Assembly (NCBI GenBank): GCA_964473525.1 | Contig: CAYYPK010000012.1 | Location: 104,865 to 168,864, forward strand | Source of the DNA: GCA-2687025 sp964473525 | Lineage (GTDB): Bacteria; Poribacteria; WGA-4E; GCA-2687025 | Length of the DNA: 64,000 nucleotides | Reading direction: 5' to 3' | Shown: positions 52,475-60,755 of the stretch, one piece after another | Layout: the number at the start of each line of letters is the position of its first letter | How positions within the stretch are numbered: position 1 is the stretch's first letter | Program-made: the position numbers and the translations under genes | Notes under the pieces: model-generated | What the model was told of the DNA's origin: nothing | The model's database searches: none | The model's input: the letters and a program-made list of their open reading frames with translations, nothing else

Positions 52475-53448
52475 GAGTTGGGCGTCCCGACGCGCTTGAG
52501 CCAGCCCCACGTGGTTGCGCGCCGACCAACAGGCGAGACACTGCGTGGGAAGTCTGGATCGAACCAGTCATACCCGAAGTAATTGTGGAAGCGCCCGAAC
52601 GTCACCCGCCGGATGTTCCGACCATCCGCGCCGACAATGTACAACTCGCCCGAGCCGTCACGATCAGACGAGAAGAGGATCTCCGTGCCGTCGGGAGACC
52701 AGCGCGGATGCCAATCGGGAGTTGGATGCTTGGTCAACTGCCGCTCGTCGGCGCCGTCTACCAGAATCGTGTGAATATCCTCGTTCTCTACTCCCGACGT
52801 GAACGCGACCGCTGTGCCCTGCGGATGCCAAGTCGGATGCCGCTTGAAATCGCGCCCGTGAGTGATCTGAGCCAGGGGTCGTCCCCGGTGGTCCATGGTG
52901 TAGATATTCGCCCCGGGACCATCGTGAAGCGAGTATGCGATGGCAGTGCCAGCTGGTCGCCAGCTACAGTGATAGGCGGGCCTGTCCAGACCCGTTAGCC
53001 GGATGTCGCCACTCCCGTCGAGTTGGTTCACGTAGATGCCCTTGCGCCATACTCCTTGTCGGGCGGAGGTGAAGACGATCGCCGAGTCTCCAGGCGCCCA
53101 GGACGGGTAGGAATCCCACGGCCCTTCCGACAGCGGCGTCTTGTCGCTACCGTCGGCGTCCATCCGGTAGATCCTGTCCGCGCGGCCGAGCCCGGGCGCG
53201 AACTCCTGGAAGGCGATCGCCTGACCGTCGCTTGACCATGCGGGTTGGGCAGAATACACGTCCTTGGGACCAGCGGTCAGCGCTTCTGTGCGGATCCCGT
53301 TGGGGTCCATTACGTAGATATGGGTGCCCTCTTCCGACTGTGCTGCGAACACGATGCGCGCGCCGTCCAGGCACCAGGCGCGTGGCGCCGCGCTGAGGGC
53401 GAATCCGAGGAGCAGCGCGGTGAGCAGTCGTCGCTGAGCCACCCTCAT
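52471..53448 (-). CDS. Exported PD40 (TolB-like) beta-propeller with C-terminal WGWLK tag, member 2
   Basis: A 325-residue secreted propeller: signal peptide RLLTALLLGFALSAAPRAWC, then PD40 repeats (PSWAPGDSAIVFTSARQG, PTWHPQGTAVAFTSG, PRWSPDGTEILFSSDRDG) and WFDPDFPRSVSPVGRR-ATTWGWLKRVGTPNS at the end. It is the intact twin of the interrupted gene to its left. PD40 propellers such as TolB act in the periplasm, often binding other proteins; no partner is known here. It overlaps its neighbours by 4 bases on both sides (ATGA type), so the array is translated as a coupled set. Confidence 0.85.
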   Translation of the reverse strand: MRVAQRRLLTALLLGFALSAAPRAWCLDGARIVFAAQSEEGTHIYVMDPNGIRTEALTAGPKDVYSAQPAWSSDGQAIAFQEFAPGLGRADRIYRMDADGSDKTPLSEGPWDSYPSWAPGDSAIVFTSARQGVWRKGIYVNQLDGSGDIRLTGLDRPAYHCSWRPAGTAIAYSLHDGPGANIYTMDHRGRPLAQITHGRDFKRHPTWHPQGTAVAFTSGVENEDIHTILVDGADERQLTKHPTPDWHPRWSPDGTEILFSSDRDGSGELYIVGADGRNIRRVTFGRFHNYFGYDWFDPDFPRSVSPVGRRATTWGWLKRVGTPNS

Positions 53449-54428
53449 CGCCCGGGGCCTCCGAGCCGCCGAAGCCATGCCCACGTGGCCGCGCGCTTGC
53501 CAACGGGCGAGACATCGCGCGGGAACTTCGGGTCGAACCAACTCGATCCCCATATTCGAACGAAGCGGTCGTCCGTCACACGTCGGATAGCGCGCCCACG
53601 CGAGTCCATGATGTACAGCGCGGCTCCGCCATCGCGCTTCGACATAAACAGGATCTCCCGCCCGTTCGGCGACCACTTAGGCTCCCCATCCGACGCGGGA
53701 TGATCGGTCAGACGTTGCTCTCCCGAGCCGTCCGCCCGGATGGTGTAGATGTTGCTGGTGACCTCGCCATCTTCGTCCACTGTATCCGCCGCGGAGAACG
53801 CGATCACGTCCTCGCGGGGATGCCAATCGGGGTTGGCGTCACCGATCGGCGTGTCGGTCAACTGAGTCAGATGCCTTCCCTGCTCATCCATGATGTGGAG
53901 ATCGTAGGCGCCCTCCCTGTTGGAGACATAGACGATGGACCCGCCCCCTGGCCTCCAACACGGATGGGTCGCAACCATGCCCATCCCGGTCAATCGCGTC
54001 TGCACGCCGGTCGCCAGGTCTGCGACGTAGATACCCACGCGCTGTCTGCCTTCGCGCCCTGACGCAAAGGCGATGGAGCCGCCATCAGGCGACCACGTGG
54101 GGCGCCAGTCGTCGGGTCCATCGGTAATAGGGCGCATGTTCCCGCCGTCCGCATCCATCAGGTAGAGTCGCTCAGGGCCGCCGCTGATAGACGACAGGGC
54201 GATCGTCCGACCATCGCGTGACCAAGCCGGGTATTCCGACACCCGCGTGAGAAGCTCGTACGACGCGCCGTCGGGTGTCGTCATGTAGAGGTTGGTGAAG
54301 CTGTCTGCCTTAGACCCCGCGAACACGATCCGAGAGCCGTCCTGCGGCCACGCGCGCGACGCCACCAAGGCGACGAACACGACCAGCAGCATCGCCGGCA
54401 GGCGTCGGGAGAACCTATTCGTAGCCAT
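53445..54428 (-). CDS. Exported PD40 beta-propeller with C-terminal WAWLR tag, member 3
   Basis: The 327-residue protein has a signal peptide (RRLPAMLLVVFVALVASRAW) and six or more PD40 units such as PTWSPDGGSIAFASGREG, PDWHPREDVIAFSA and PKWSPNGREILFMSKRDG. The end reads WFDPKFPRDVSPVGKR-AATWAWLRRLGGPGR, the tail motif with A for G and R for K. AAGGAG six bases upstream supports the ATG at 54428, which lies inside the 3' end of the upstream gene. Confidence 0.85.
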   Translation of the reverse strand: MATNRFSRRLPAMLLVVFVALVASRAWPQDGSRIVFAGSKADSFTNLYMTTPDGASYELLTRVSEYPAWSRDGRTIALSSISGGPERLYLMDADGGNMRPITDGPDDWRPTWSPDGGSIAFASGREGRQRVGIYVADLATGVQTRLTGMGMVATHPCWRPGGGSIVYVSNREGAYDLHIMDEQGRHLTQLTDTPIGDANPDWHPREDVIAFSAADTVDEDGEVTSNIYTIRADGSGEQRLTDHPASDGEPKWSPNGREILFMSKRDGGAALYIMDSRGRAIRRVTDDRFVRIWGSSWFDPKFPRDVSPVGKRAATWAWLRRLGGPGR

Positions 54429-55443
54429 CGCTTGCTCCTTCTTGCACGCGATACTCATGGCCGCGACGCTTGAGCCAACTCCACGCCAGGATCTTATGGC
54501 TTGCGGAGGCGCCTACTGCTAGCCCGCTCGCACGCCAGGCCGGATGCCGGTCCTTTCCCGGCCCGAATCTGTCGGCCCACTTCGTTACGCGCACGGTCTT
54601 ACCCGTGTCAACATCCAGCGTCTCCAGGTGCATGTCGTTGCCAACCCACGACATGAAGGTCACGCCCGTTCCGTCAGGGGTCCAGCTTGGGTCCATGCAG
54701 TTTCCGTCCCTGTCCGTCAGTCGGCGGAGGCCGGCTCCGTTCGCCTTCATGATGTATAGTTCGGCGTGACCGTCTCGCCCACTTGCGAACGCGATATGGC
54801 GGCCATCCGGGGACCACGCCGCATGGCTGTCCCACTCTGGATGACGGGTCAGAGCTGTGACCGTAGCGCCATCCACGCCTGTCACGTGAATGTCCAGACT
54901 CGCGCCACGCCCAGACGTGAACGCGATCTTGCCGCCATCTGGCGACCACGCCGGTTCACTGTCGACATCGGGATCCACGGTCACTTGACGTAGATCCGCA
55001 CCGTTGGGGTCCACCACGAAGATGTCGGGAGACCCGTTCCGAGTTGAGCTGAATGCGATATGTCCCCCGTCGGGAGACCAACTGGGGTGATTGTCCCAGC
55101 TGGCATGCCTCGTCAGGTTCTTTGGGGAGGCGCCGTCACTGTCCATGACGAAGATATCCCCGGGAGAGTTGTCGCGATCCGACGTGAACGCGATCCGCCT
55201 GCCATCGGGGGACCAATCTGGCTTCCAGTCGTTGGCGAAGTGGTTCGTCAGATTCCGTACCGAAGGCTCCCCGAGCCGTTCGTCGATGACGTATATCTCG
55301 CTCGCCCGACCTCGGACGCCTGTAAATGCCAGGTCAGCTCCGCTCCTCTGAGCGCACGTCGCCAACAGGCAGATGGCGACGACCCGGACGAAGGTCGCGG
55401 CAGCGCTGGTATGACCCTTCGCGTCCGTGAGGAAGCCGTGCAT
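54415..55443 (-). CDS. Exported PD40 beta-propeller with C-terminal WSWLK tag, member 4
   Basis: The 342-residue product carries a signal-like segment (AAATFVRVVAICLLATCAQRSGA), then the EIYVIDERLGEPSVRNLTNH start shared with members 7 and 8, and PD40 units (PDWSPDGRRIAFTSDRDN, PSWSPDGGHIAFSSTRNG, PAWSPDGGKIAFTSGRGA, AAWSPDGRHIAFASGRDG). Near the end is HKILAWSWLKRRG, but 21 residues follow the first W, more than in other members. Those extra residues overlap the start of the next gene, so a lost stop codon could explain the longer tail. Confidence 0.83.
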   Translation of the reverse strand: MHGFLTDAKGHTSAAATFVRVVAICLLATCAQRSGADLAFTGVRGRASEIYVIDERLGEPSVRNLTNHFANDWKPDWSPDGRRIAFTSDRDNSPGDIFVMDSDGASPKNLTRHASWDNHPSWSPDGGHIAFSSTRNGSPDIFVVDPNGADLRQVTVDPDVDSEPAWSPDGGKIAFTSGRGASLDIHVTGVDGATVTALTRHPEWDSHAAWSPDGRHIAFASGRDGHAELYIMKANGAGLRRLTDRDGNCMDPSWTPDGTGVTFMSWVGNDMHLETLDVDTGKTVRVTKWADRFGPGKDRHPAWRASGLAVGASASHKILAWSWLKRRGHEYRVQEGASDGYE

Positions 55444-55498
55444 TTCCAGCCCCTTGCAGTTCGCGTGCGAGAGCGCTCGTCCTCCATCGCGTCGGAGC

Positions 55499-56497
55499 TC
55501 AACGGCGCCGTCTGCCGACTTCGAGTTGCTTCAGCCAACCCCACACCGTCGGCGCCGAACTCAGACGTTCGTTCACGTCGAGCCCGAGGGGCGCCCAAGC
55601 CGGTTCATAGTCGAGACCGGGTCGGTTCGTGAGTCGCCTGACGTCCCTGGACGCCAGAGAGAGGACGTAGATTTCGTGTTCCGCGTCGTGGTTAGAGCCG
55701 AAGGCGATCTCCTCGCCATCCGGCGACCACGCTGGCCACCTCGCCGACACGTCGGCGGCGGGGAGCGCCTCCAATGTGTCAGCCTCAATGTCCAGTACAT
55801 GGATCGAACTCGCCCCGCCGCCAGCAGGCGAATGGTTTACTGCCAATCGCCGTCCATCTGGCGCCCAACTCGGATCCCAAAGCCAGGAGCCCGGCCAGCC
55901 AAAGTCCGACACGTGCTGGCCGTCGTCCCACATTATCGCGATGCGCGCCGCGCCTCCCACCGCAAGGGGATCCTCTGCCCAGAAAGCCGCTATGAACTCA
56001 CCGTCGGGAGACCACGCCGGACGCGACTCCAGTTGTACTGGGGTATCGCTGATATTCCGAGTCTGTCCCGACTCCGCGTCCACCTCCCATATGTCGTCGC
56101 CGCCGTTGTCCTCCCGAACGGTGTAAGCCACCCGCGTTCCGGTTGGATGCCAGTCGGGGCCCCGCGCCCCGCGTGGGTCATCCGTCAGTCGCCGCAGACC
56201 TGTCCCATCGCGGTTGGCGACGTACACCTGCGGCACGCCGTCGCGATACGACTCAAACGCGATGTGGCGACGGCCAGGCGACCACGTGGGATGGCGGTCG
56301 AACGCGGGATGCGTAGTCACGCGCTTGTCGGCGCCACCGTTCGCGTCCATCGTGTGGATGTCGGTGTTTTCGCCGTCCTTCGAGGCGTAGCCAAGGAGGC
56401 GCTGTGCCTGTGCAGCAGCGGGCAGCGCAAGGCAGAAAGCCACGAACGCTATGCGGACCCAAAGCAACGGCGGCAACGACATGTGGGAGGCTTCCAT
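55499..56497 (-). CDS. Exported PD40 beta-propeller with C-terminal WGWLK tag, member 5
   Basis: A 332-residue secreted propeller with signal peptide (LLWVRIAFVAFCLALPAAAQA) and units like PTWSPGRRHIAFESYRDG, PDWHPTGTRVAYTVRED, PSWAPDGRRLAVNHS and PAWSPDGEEIAFGSNHD. It ends APTVWGWLKQLEVGRRRR. I use the ATG at 56497; an in-frame GTG at 56563 overlaps the upstream stop as GTGA and sits in a junction sequence shared with other members, so it could be the real start with a longer N-terminus. A 55-base gap follows before member 4. Confidence 0.82.
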   Translation of the reverse strand: MEASHMSLPPLLWVRIAFVAFCLALPAAAQAQRLLGYASKDGENTDIHTMDANGGADKRVTTHPAFDRHPTWSPGRRHIAFESYRDGVPQVYVANRDGTGLRRLTDDPRGARGPDWHPTGTRVAYTVREDNGGDDIWEVDAESGQTRNISDTPVQLESRPAWSPDGEFIAAFWAEDPLAVGGAARIAIMWDDGQHVSDFGWPGSWLWDPSWAPDGRRLAVNHSPAGGGASSIHVLDIEADTLEALPAADVSARWPAWSPDGEEIAFGSNHDAEHEIYVLSLASRDVRRLTNRPGLDYEPAWAPLGLDVNERLSSAPTVWGWLKQLEVGRRRR

Positions 56498-56559
56498 CTC
56501 GCGTCCAGCGCCCGGGAAACTCCTCTGACCGGGCGCTTCCGCGAGTCGAGTGGTAGATG

Positions 56560-57597
56560 TCACTGGTTGTGTCCCCCAGCTCCGAGTTGCTTCAGCCAAC
56601 CCCACATGAGCGTGTGGCGGTTAGAGACGCCCTCGACTCCAAGCGCCGCCGGCATCCACGACGGATGCAGATCACTTCCCGGTCCGTCCGTCACCTTCGT
56701 GGCCTGCCACGTGTCGACATTCCTCGCCATTATCCGCAGATCCCCGGCGTTGACGGAGAGCGCGTACGCGATGCTCGATCCGTCGGGCGACCAAGCCGGG
56801 TCCACGTGACCACCGCGCCCTGTCACGCGCTGGGCATCTTCGCCCCCCATCGTCATGACGTATATCCCATTCCCCTCCACATTTGACGAGAACGCGACAC
56901 GGCGGCCGTCTGGCGACCACGTGGGCTTGATGGCATATCCAAAAGCATGATCTGTCACCCGCCGGNNNNNNNNNNCGCGACCATCAGCGTTGACCATGAA
57001 GATGTTGTAGTGCCCATCCCGATGCGACGAGAACGCGACCCACTCGCCATCAGGCGACCACGCGGGATCCGTGTCCGTGGCGGGATGCTCCGTGAGTTGG
57101 CGGACATCCCTCCCGCTGGATTCCATCGCGAAGATGTCGAAGGAGCCTGCCCGATCCGACTGGAAAGTGATACGTCCGCCGTCGGGAGACCAACTAGGAT
57201 GCCCGTCCCACGCGCCATGTCCCGTCAGGCTCTCTGCGTCGCCGCCATCGCTGTCCATCACGAAGATGTCGCCTGCCCCATCGTCGCGAGACGATACGAA
57301 CGCGATCCGGGCGCCATCGGGGGACCATGCGGGCATCGTGTCGTCCGCCGGATGGTCCGTCAGGTTCAGCAGCGACGCCTTCCCGACCCGTTCGTCGATG
57401 CGGAAGATGTCCGGCGATTCAGCTTCACTGCGCTCAAACGCCAGATCGGCGTCGGCCTGCCGGGCGCACATCACGAATAGGCAGATGGCGACGCTTCGAA
57501 GGAGGGCCGCCAAGGGGATGGCGGGGGCCCGCATGGTGAGCCCGACCACAGAGCCTGACCTACCGGAAGATACAGTTCGGGGCGCCGCAGATGTCAC
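56560..57597 (-). CDS. Exported PD40 beta-propeller with C-terminal WGWLK tag, member 6, containing an assembly gap
   Basis: About 345 residues, with a run of 10 Ns at 56966-56975 falling in a turn between two blades (NADGR-gap-RRVTDH). The frame is continuous as drawn, but the true gap length is unknown. A signal peptide (AAALLRSVAICLFVMCA style) precedes units such as PAWSPDGARIAFVSSRDD, PSWSPDGGRITFQSDRAG and PAWSPDGEWVAFSSHRDG. The end is HTLMWGWLKQLGAGGHNQ. GTG at 57597 overlaps the upstream stop (GTGA); an ATG at 57534 gives a shorter signal peptide but lacks a Shine-Dalgarno. Confidence 0.8.
   Translation of the reverse strand: MTSAAPRTVSSGRSGSVVGLTMRAPAIPLAALLRSVAICLFVMCARQADADLAFERSEAESPDIFRIDERVGKASLLNLTDHPADDTMPAWSPDGARIAFVSSRDDGAGDIFVMDSDGGDAESLTGHGAWDGHPSWSPDGGRITFQSDRAGSFDIFAMESSGRDVRQLTEHPATDTDPAWSPDGEWVAFSSHRDGHYNIFMVNADGRXXXXRRVTDHAFGYAIKPTWSPDGRRVAFSSNVEGNGIYVMTMGGEDAQRVTGRGGHVDPAWSPDGSSIAYALSVNAGDLRIMARNVDTWQATKVTDGPGSDLHPSWMPAALGVEGVSNRHTLMWGWLKQLGAGGHNQ
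56966..56975. other. Assembly gap of 10 Ns
   Basis: Ten unresolved bases lie inside a PD40 blade of member 6. Ten is not a multiple of three, yet the frame continues on both sides, so the number is a placeholder. Near-identical propeller repeats probably caused the scaffold break. Confidence 0.95.
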
Positions 57598-58649
57598 AGC
57601 TTGCGTCTCCCGGCCGTAAGCTGCTTGAGCCAGCCCCACATCAGAGCGCGATGGTCGGCGCGCGTGTCCACGTCGAGACCGGTGGGAAGCCAGGAGGGAT
57701 GCCTGTCGGCGCCAGGCCCCCACTTGTCTACCCACAGGGTCAGCCTTTCGTCCTCGCGCGTGTCGACGTTCACTGTCCTCAGGTGCATACCAGCCCTGCC
57801 ACCGGGCCCAGACGAGTAGGCTATCCTCTCGCCATCGGGAGACCACGCTGGGTACAGGTCGAAGCCTCCCCCGTCCGTCACCCGTTGGGCGCCGGCGCCG
57901 TCCGATTTCATGACATAGACATCCTGCTTCTTCCGGTCGCGATCCGACGTGAACGCGAGATGGCGGCCGTCTGGCGACCAGGCCGCGTTGTTCTCACTGG
58001 TTGGGTGATCCGTCAACCGCGTGATGGGGCCGCCATCGGGGCTGACCAGGTGGATGTCGGCACTCCCGTCCCGTCTCGACGCAAAGGCGATCCACTGGCC
58101 ATCCGGTGACCACGCCGGTTCGTGGTCGACAGAGGGATGCTCGGTGAGCTGCCGCAGGGCGCCACCGTCGGCGTCCATGACGAACACGTCGGGACGCCCG
58201 TTCCGATGCGAACTGAACGCGATACGCGTGCCGTCGGGGGACCAGCTCGGATGGGAATCCCACGCGGGGTGGTTTGTGAGGTTCCTTTGGGAGCCCCCGT
58301 GACTGTCCATCACGAAGATGTCCCCGGGGTAGTTGTCGCGATCCGACGAGAACGCTATCCGTTCACCATCCCGGGACCAATCAGGCAGATAGTCGTTCGC
58401 GAAGTGGTTCGTGAGGTTCCGCACCGAGGTCTCGCCGACCTCCTCATTGATGCGGTATATCTCGAATGCCCGGCCCCGCATGCCTTCGAATACCAGGTCT
58501 GCCCCGCTCCTCTGCGCGCATATCATCAGGAGACAGACGGCGACGCTTCGGATGAAAGCCGTCGGAGAGACGGCGTGGCCCACCATGGTGAGTTCGACCG
58601 CAGAGCCTGGCCTACCGGGAGGTGTAGTTCGGGACGACGCAGATGTCAT
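57594..58649 (-). CDS. Exported PD40 beta-propeller with C-terminal WGWLK tag, member 7
   Basis: The 351-residue protein has signal segment AFIRSVAVCLLMICAQRSGA, the shared FEIYRINEEVGETSVRNLTNH start, six or more PD40 units (PDWSRDGERIAFSSDRDN, PSWSPDGTRIAFSSHRNG, PAWSPDGQWIAFASRRDG, AAWSPDGRHLAFTSDRDR) and the end HRALMWGWLKQLTAGRRKL. The ATG at 58649 overlaps the stop of member 8 by 4 bases and has GGGGGA upstream. The GTG start of member 6 overlaps this gene's stop in the same way. Confidence 0.86.
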   Translation of the reverse strand: MTSASSRTTPPGRPGSAVELTMVGHAVSPTAFIRSVAVCLLMICAQRSGADLVFEGMRGRAFEIYRINEEVGETSVRNLTNHFANDYLPDWSRDGERIAFSSDRDNYPGDIFVMDSHGGSQRNLTNHPAWDSHPSWSPDGTRIAFSSHRNGRPDVFVMDADGGALRQLTEHPSVDHEPAWSPDGQWIAFASRRDGSADIHLVSPDGGPITRLTDHPTSENNAAWSPDGRHLAFTSDRDRKKQDVYVMKSDGAGAQRVTDGGGFDLYPAWSPDGERIAYSSGPGGRAGMHLRTVNVDTREDERLTLWVDKWGPGADRHPSWLPTGLDVDTRADHRALMWGWLKQLTAGRRKL

Positions 58650-59647
58650 TGGTTGCGTCCCCCAGCTCCGAGTTGCTTAAGCCATCCCCACATGACAGCG
58701 CGATGGTCGGCGCGGATGTCCACGCCGCGACCGGTCGGCAGCCAGGAGGGATGTCGGTCCCTGCCCGGACCCCATCTATCGGCCCACTGGGTGGACCTCG
58801 TGGTCTTCCCCGTGTCGATGTTCAGCATTACCAAGTATCTGCCCTCGACGCCACGGCCCGATGAGAAGGCTATCGTGGTTCCGTCAGGATCCCAGGTTGG
58901 GTCGAGGTTCCAGCCCGGCTCGTCCGTCAGTCGCCGGATGCCCTTGCCGTTCGCCTTCATCACGTATAGTCCGGCGAGCCCCTCTCGCCATGAGACGAAG
59001 GCGATGTGGTCACCATCCGGGGACCAGGCAGCCTGACCGTCGTCCAGAGGATGGTCCGTCAGCCGCGTGATCTCCCCGCCTTCTGACGGGATGACGTAGA
59101 TGTCAGCAGCGCCGTCGCGCCTTGATGTGAACGCTATTTGCTGACCGCCTGGCGACCACGCGGGTTCATGATCTACGAAGGGGTGATCGGTCAGTTGACG
59201 CAGACCGCCGCCGTCGGCGTTCATGGCGAACACGTCGACACGCGCGATCCCGTCCCTATCGGCGATTTCAGACCTAGTGAACGCGATGCGCTGACCGTCT
59301 GGCGACCAACTCGGCTGGTATTCCCAGGCGGGGTGGTTCGTGAGGTTCGTCTGGGACGACCCGTCGCTGCCCATCACGAAGATGTCGCCAGGGTAGTTGT
59401 CGCGATCCGACGCGAACGCGATCTTCCTGCCGTCCGGGGACCAGTCAGGCATCGTATCGTTCGCAAAATGGTTGGTCAGGTTCCGGGTCGATACTTCGCC
59501 GACCCGTTCATCAATGACATATATCTCCGGGGCGCGACCACGGGCGCCGGAGAATGCCAGTTCTGCCTTCCCCTTTACAGCACAGACGAGGAGGAGACAG
59601 ACTGCGGCAATCCAGGCCAGACGGGACGGCGGACGACGCTGTAGCAT
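58646..59647 (-). CDS. Exported PD40 beta-propeller with C-terminal WGWLK tag, member 8
   Basis: The 333-residue product begins LQRRPPSRLAWIAAVCLLLVCAVKGKA (signal), then EIYVIDERVGEVSTRNLTNH and PD40 units (PDWSPDGRKIAFASDRDN, PSWSPDGQRIAFTRSE, PAWSPGGQQIAFTSRRDG, AAWSPDGDHIAFVSWREG). It ends HRAVMWGWLKQLGAGGRNQ. It is the first PD40 gene of the leftward array, 25 bases after the Kelch gene, so all may share one transcript starting upstream of the Kelch pair. Confidence 0.86.
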   Translation of the reverse strand: MLQRRPPSRLAWIAAVCLLLVCAVKGKAELAFSGARGRAPEIYVIDERVGEVSTRNLTNHFANDTMPDWSPDGRKIAFASDRDNYPGDIFVMGSDGSSQTNLTNHPAWEYQPSWSPDGQRIAFTRSEIADRDGIARVDVFAMNADGGGLRQLTDHPFVDHEPAWSPGGQQIAFTSRRDGAADIYVIPSEGGEITRLTDHPLDDGQAAWSPDGDHIAFVSWREGLAGLYVMKANGKGIRRLTDEPGWNLDPTWDPDGTTIAFSSGRGVEGRYLVMLNIDTGKTTRSTQWADRWGPGRDRHPSWLPTGRGVDIRADHRAVMWGWLKQLGAGGRNQ

Positions 59648-59672
59648 GTGTGCTATCTCCTCGTCCTTGGCG

Positions 59673-60698
59673 TTACCTGCGCTTCATCGCGCCCCATGTG
59701 GTTGTCAGCTTCTCAGCGCCGCTTACGGCGAGGTCCGTCGCGCCTGTGTCGTACACATCGACTCGGTCAAGGTAGCCCGCCGCGCCGGGAGCGCGTGACG
59801 AATTGCCGCCGATTGCGTAGATGTTCGCGCCCGCCGCCGCCACTGCGAACCCGTAGCGTCCGACCGGCATGTCCGCCGCGCCCGTCCACCTGTCCGCCCG
59901 GGGATCGTAGACCTCCACAGTGGGGACAACGGCTCCAGACGAATCGATGCCGCCGATTGCGTAGATCAACCCGCCGACCGCCGCACAACTCAGATTCGCA
60001 CGAGCCGTTGGCATGTTCTTCCTGGCCGTCCAACCGTCCGTCGCAGGATCGTATTCGTACACGGACGAGAGTAGCGGGCCGTCTCCTCCGCCGATAAGAT
60101 AGAGCTTTCCCCGAACGGCGGCGGCGCAGGCGTCGACTATTGTGTCTGGTAGGTCTGCGATGCGCTTCCAAGAGTCTGCGGACGGATCGTAGGTCTGCGC
60201 CATGGTGGTCCGCCGGTCGGCCTTCCAGAAGCTGAATACGTAAATCATGCCTCCGCTGGCCGCCGACGCGCCGATGTGAGGATGCGTGCGTTCAGGCGCT
60301 TCCTGTTTCAGCGCCCATGTATCCACTACCGGGTTATATTGGCGCGTCGTTGTAGACTGCGCGCCGCCGATGACGTAAAGGCGCCCGCCGACGACTCCAT
60401 ACGCGAAGCCCTGGTTGGTGGGTAGAAACGGCCCCTTCTCGGTCCACACCTCGGTTCTCGGGTTAAAGACTTCGACCCGGTCCGCTCCCTCCCCGCCACC
60501 GGCCGCGCCGCCGGCGACGTAGATCCTCCCGCCGATTGCCCCGGCCGCCGGGAGCACCCGACGCGTGTGTAGACTTCCCGTTCCCGTCCACGTTCCGGGT
60601 CTCGCGTTCGCCGTGGTAGAAGCGGCTAGCAGCACCGCCAGCGTCGCCACACCGGCAAATCGCGCGAATTGCCGCGCGTGCGGTGTTCCGTGTCGCAT
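59673..60698 (-). CDS. Exported Kelch-type beta-propeller with C-terminal WGAMK tag
   Basis: The 341-residue protein has a signal peptide (FAGVATLAVLLAASTTANA) and six Kelch repeats with the G-G-x-I/L-Y-x-x-G-G and Y-D-P-x-x-D-x-W motifs (GGRIYVAGG, GGRLYVIGG, RGKLYLIGG, GGLIYAIGG, VYDPRADRW). The C-terminus is AEKLTTTWGAMKRR, sharing the tail motif with PD40 and concanavalin-like proteins. ATG at 60698 has GGATGG upstream; a TTG 15 bases earlier is an alternative. Confidence 0.87.
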   Translation of the reverse strand: MRHGTPHARQFARFAGVATLAVLLAASTTANARPGTWTGTGSLHTRRVLPAAGAIGGRIYVAGGAAGGGEGADRVEVFNPRTEVWTEKGPFLPTNQGFAYGVVGGRLYVIGGAQSTTTRQYNPVVDTWALKQEAPERTHPHIGASAASGGMIYVFSFWKADRRTTMAQTYDPSADSWKRIADLPDTIVDACAAAVRGKLYLIGGGDGPLLSSVYEYDPATDGWTARKNMPTARANLSCAAVGGLIYAIGGIDSSGAVVPTVEVYDPRADRWTGAADMPVGRYGFAVAAAGANIYAIGGNSSRAPGAAGYLDRVDVYDTGATDLAVSGAEKLTTTWGAMKRR

Positions 60699-60755
60699 GA
60701 CTCCCCCATCCAAGCTGAGGCTCGCAGGACGCGGCGAACTGTGGGCCGCGTCATG

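Larger units (their letters stand above)
51494..53448. repeat. Tandem gene duplication, 977-base period
   Basis: The two genes in this span are near-copies at DNA level. For example the run CACGTGGTTGCGCGCCGACC occurs at 51531 and again at 52508, giving a 977-base period. Similarity extends over the whole length, with differences concentrated in the middle. The duplication is therefore recent compared with the other, more diverged array members. Confidence 0.8.
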
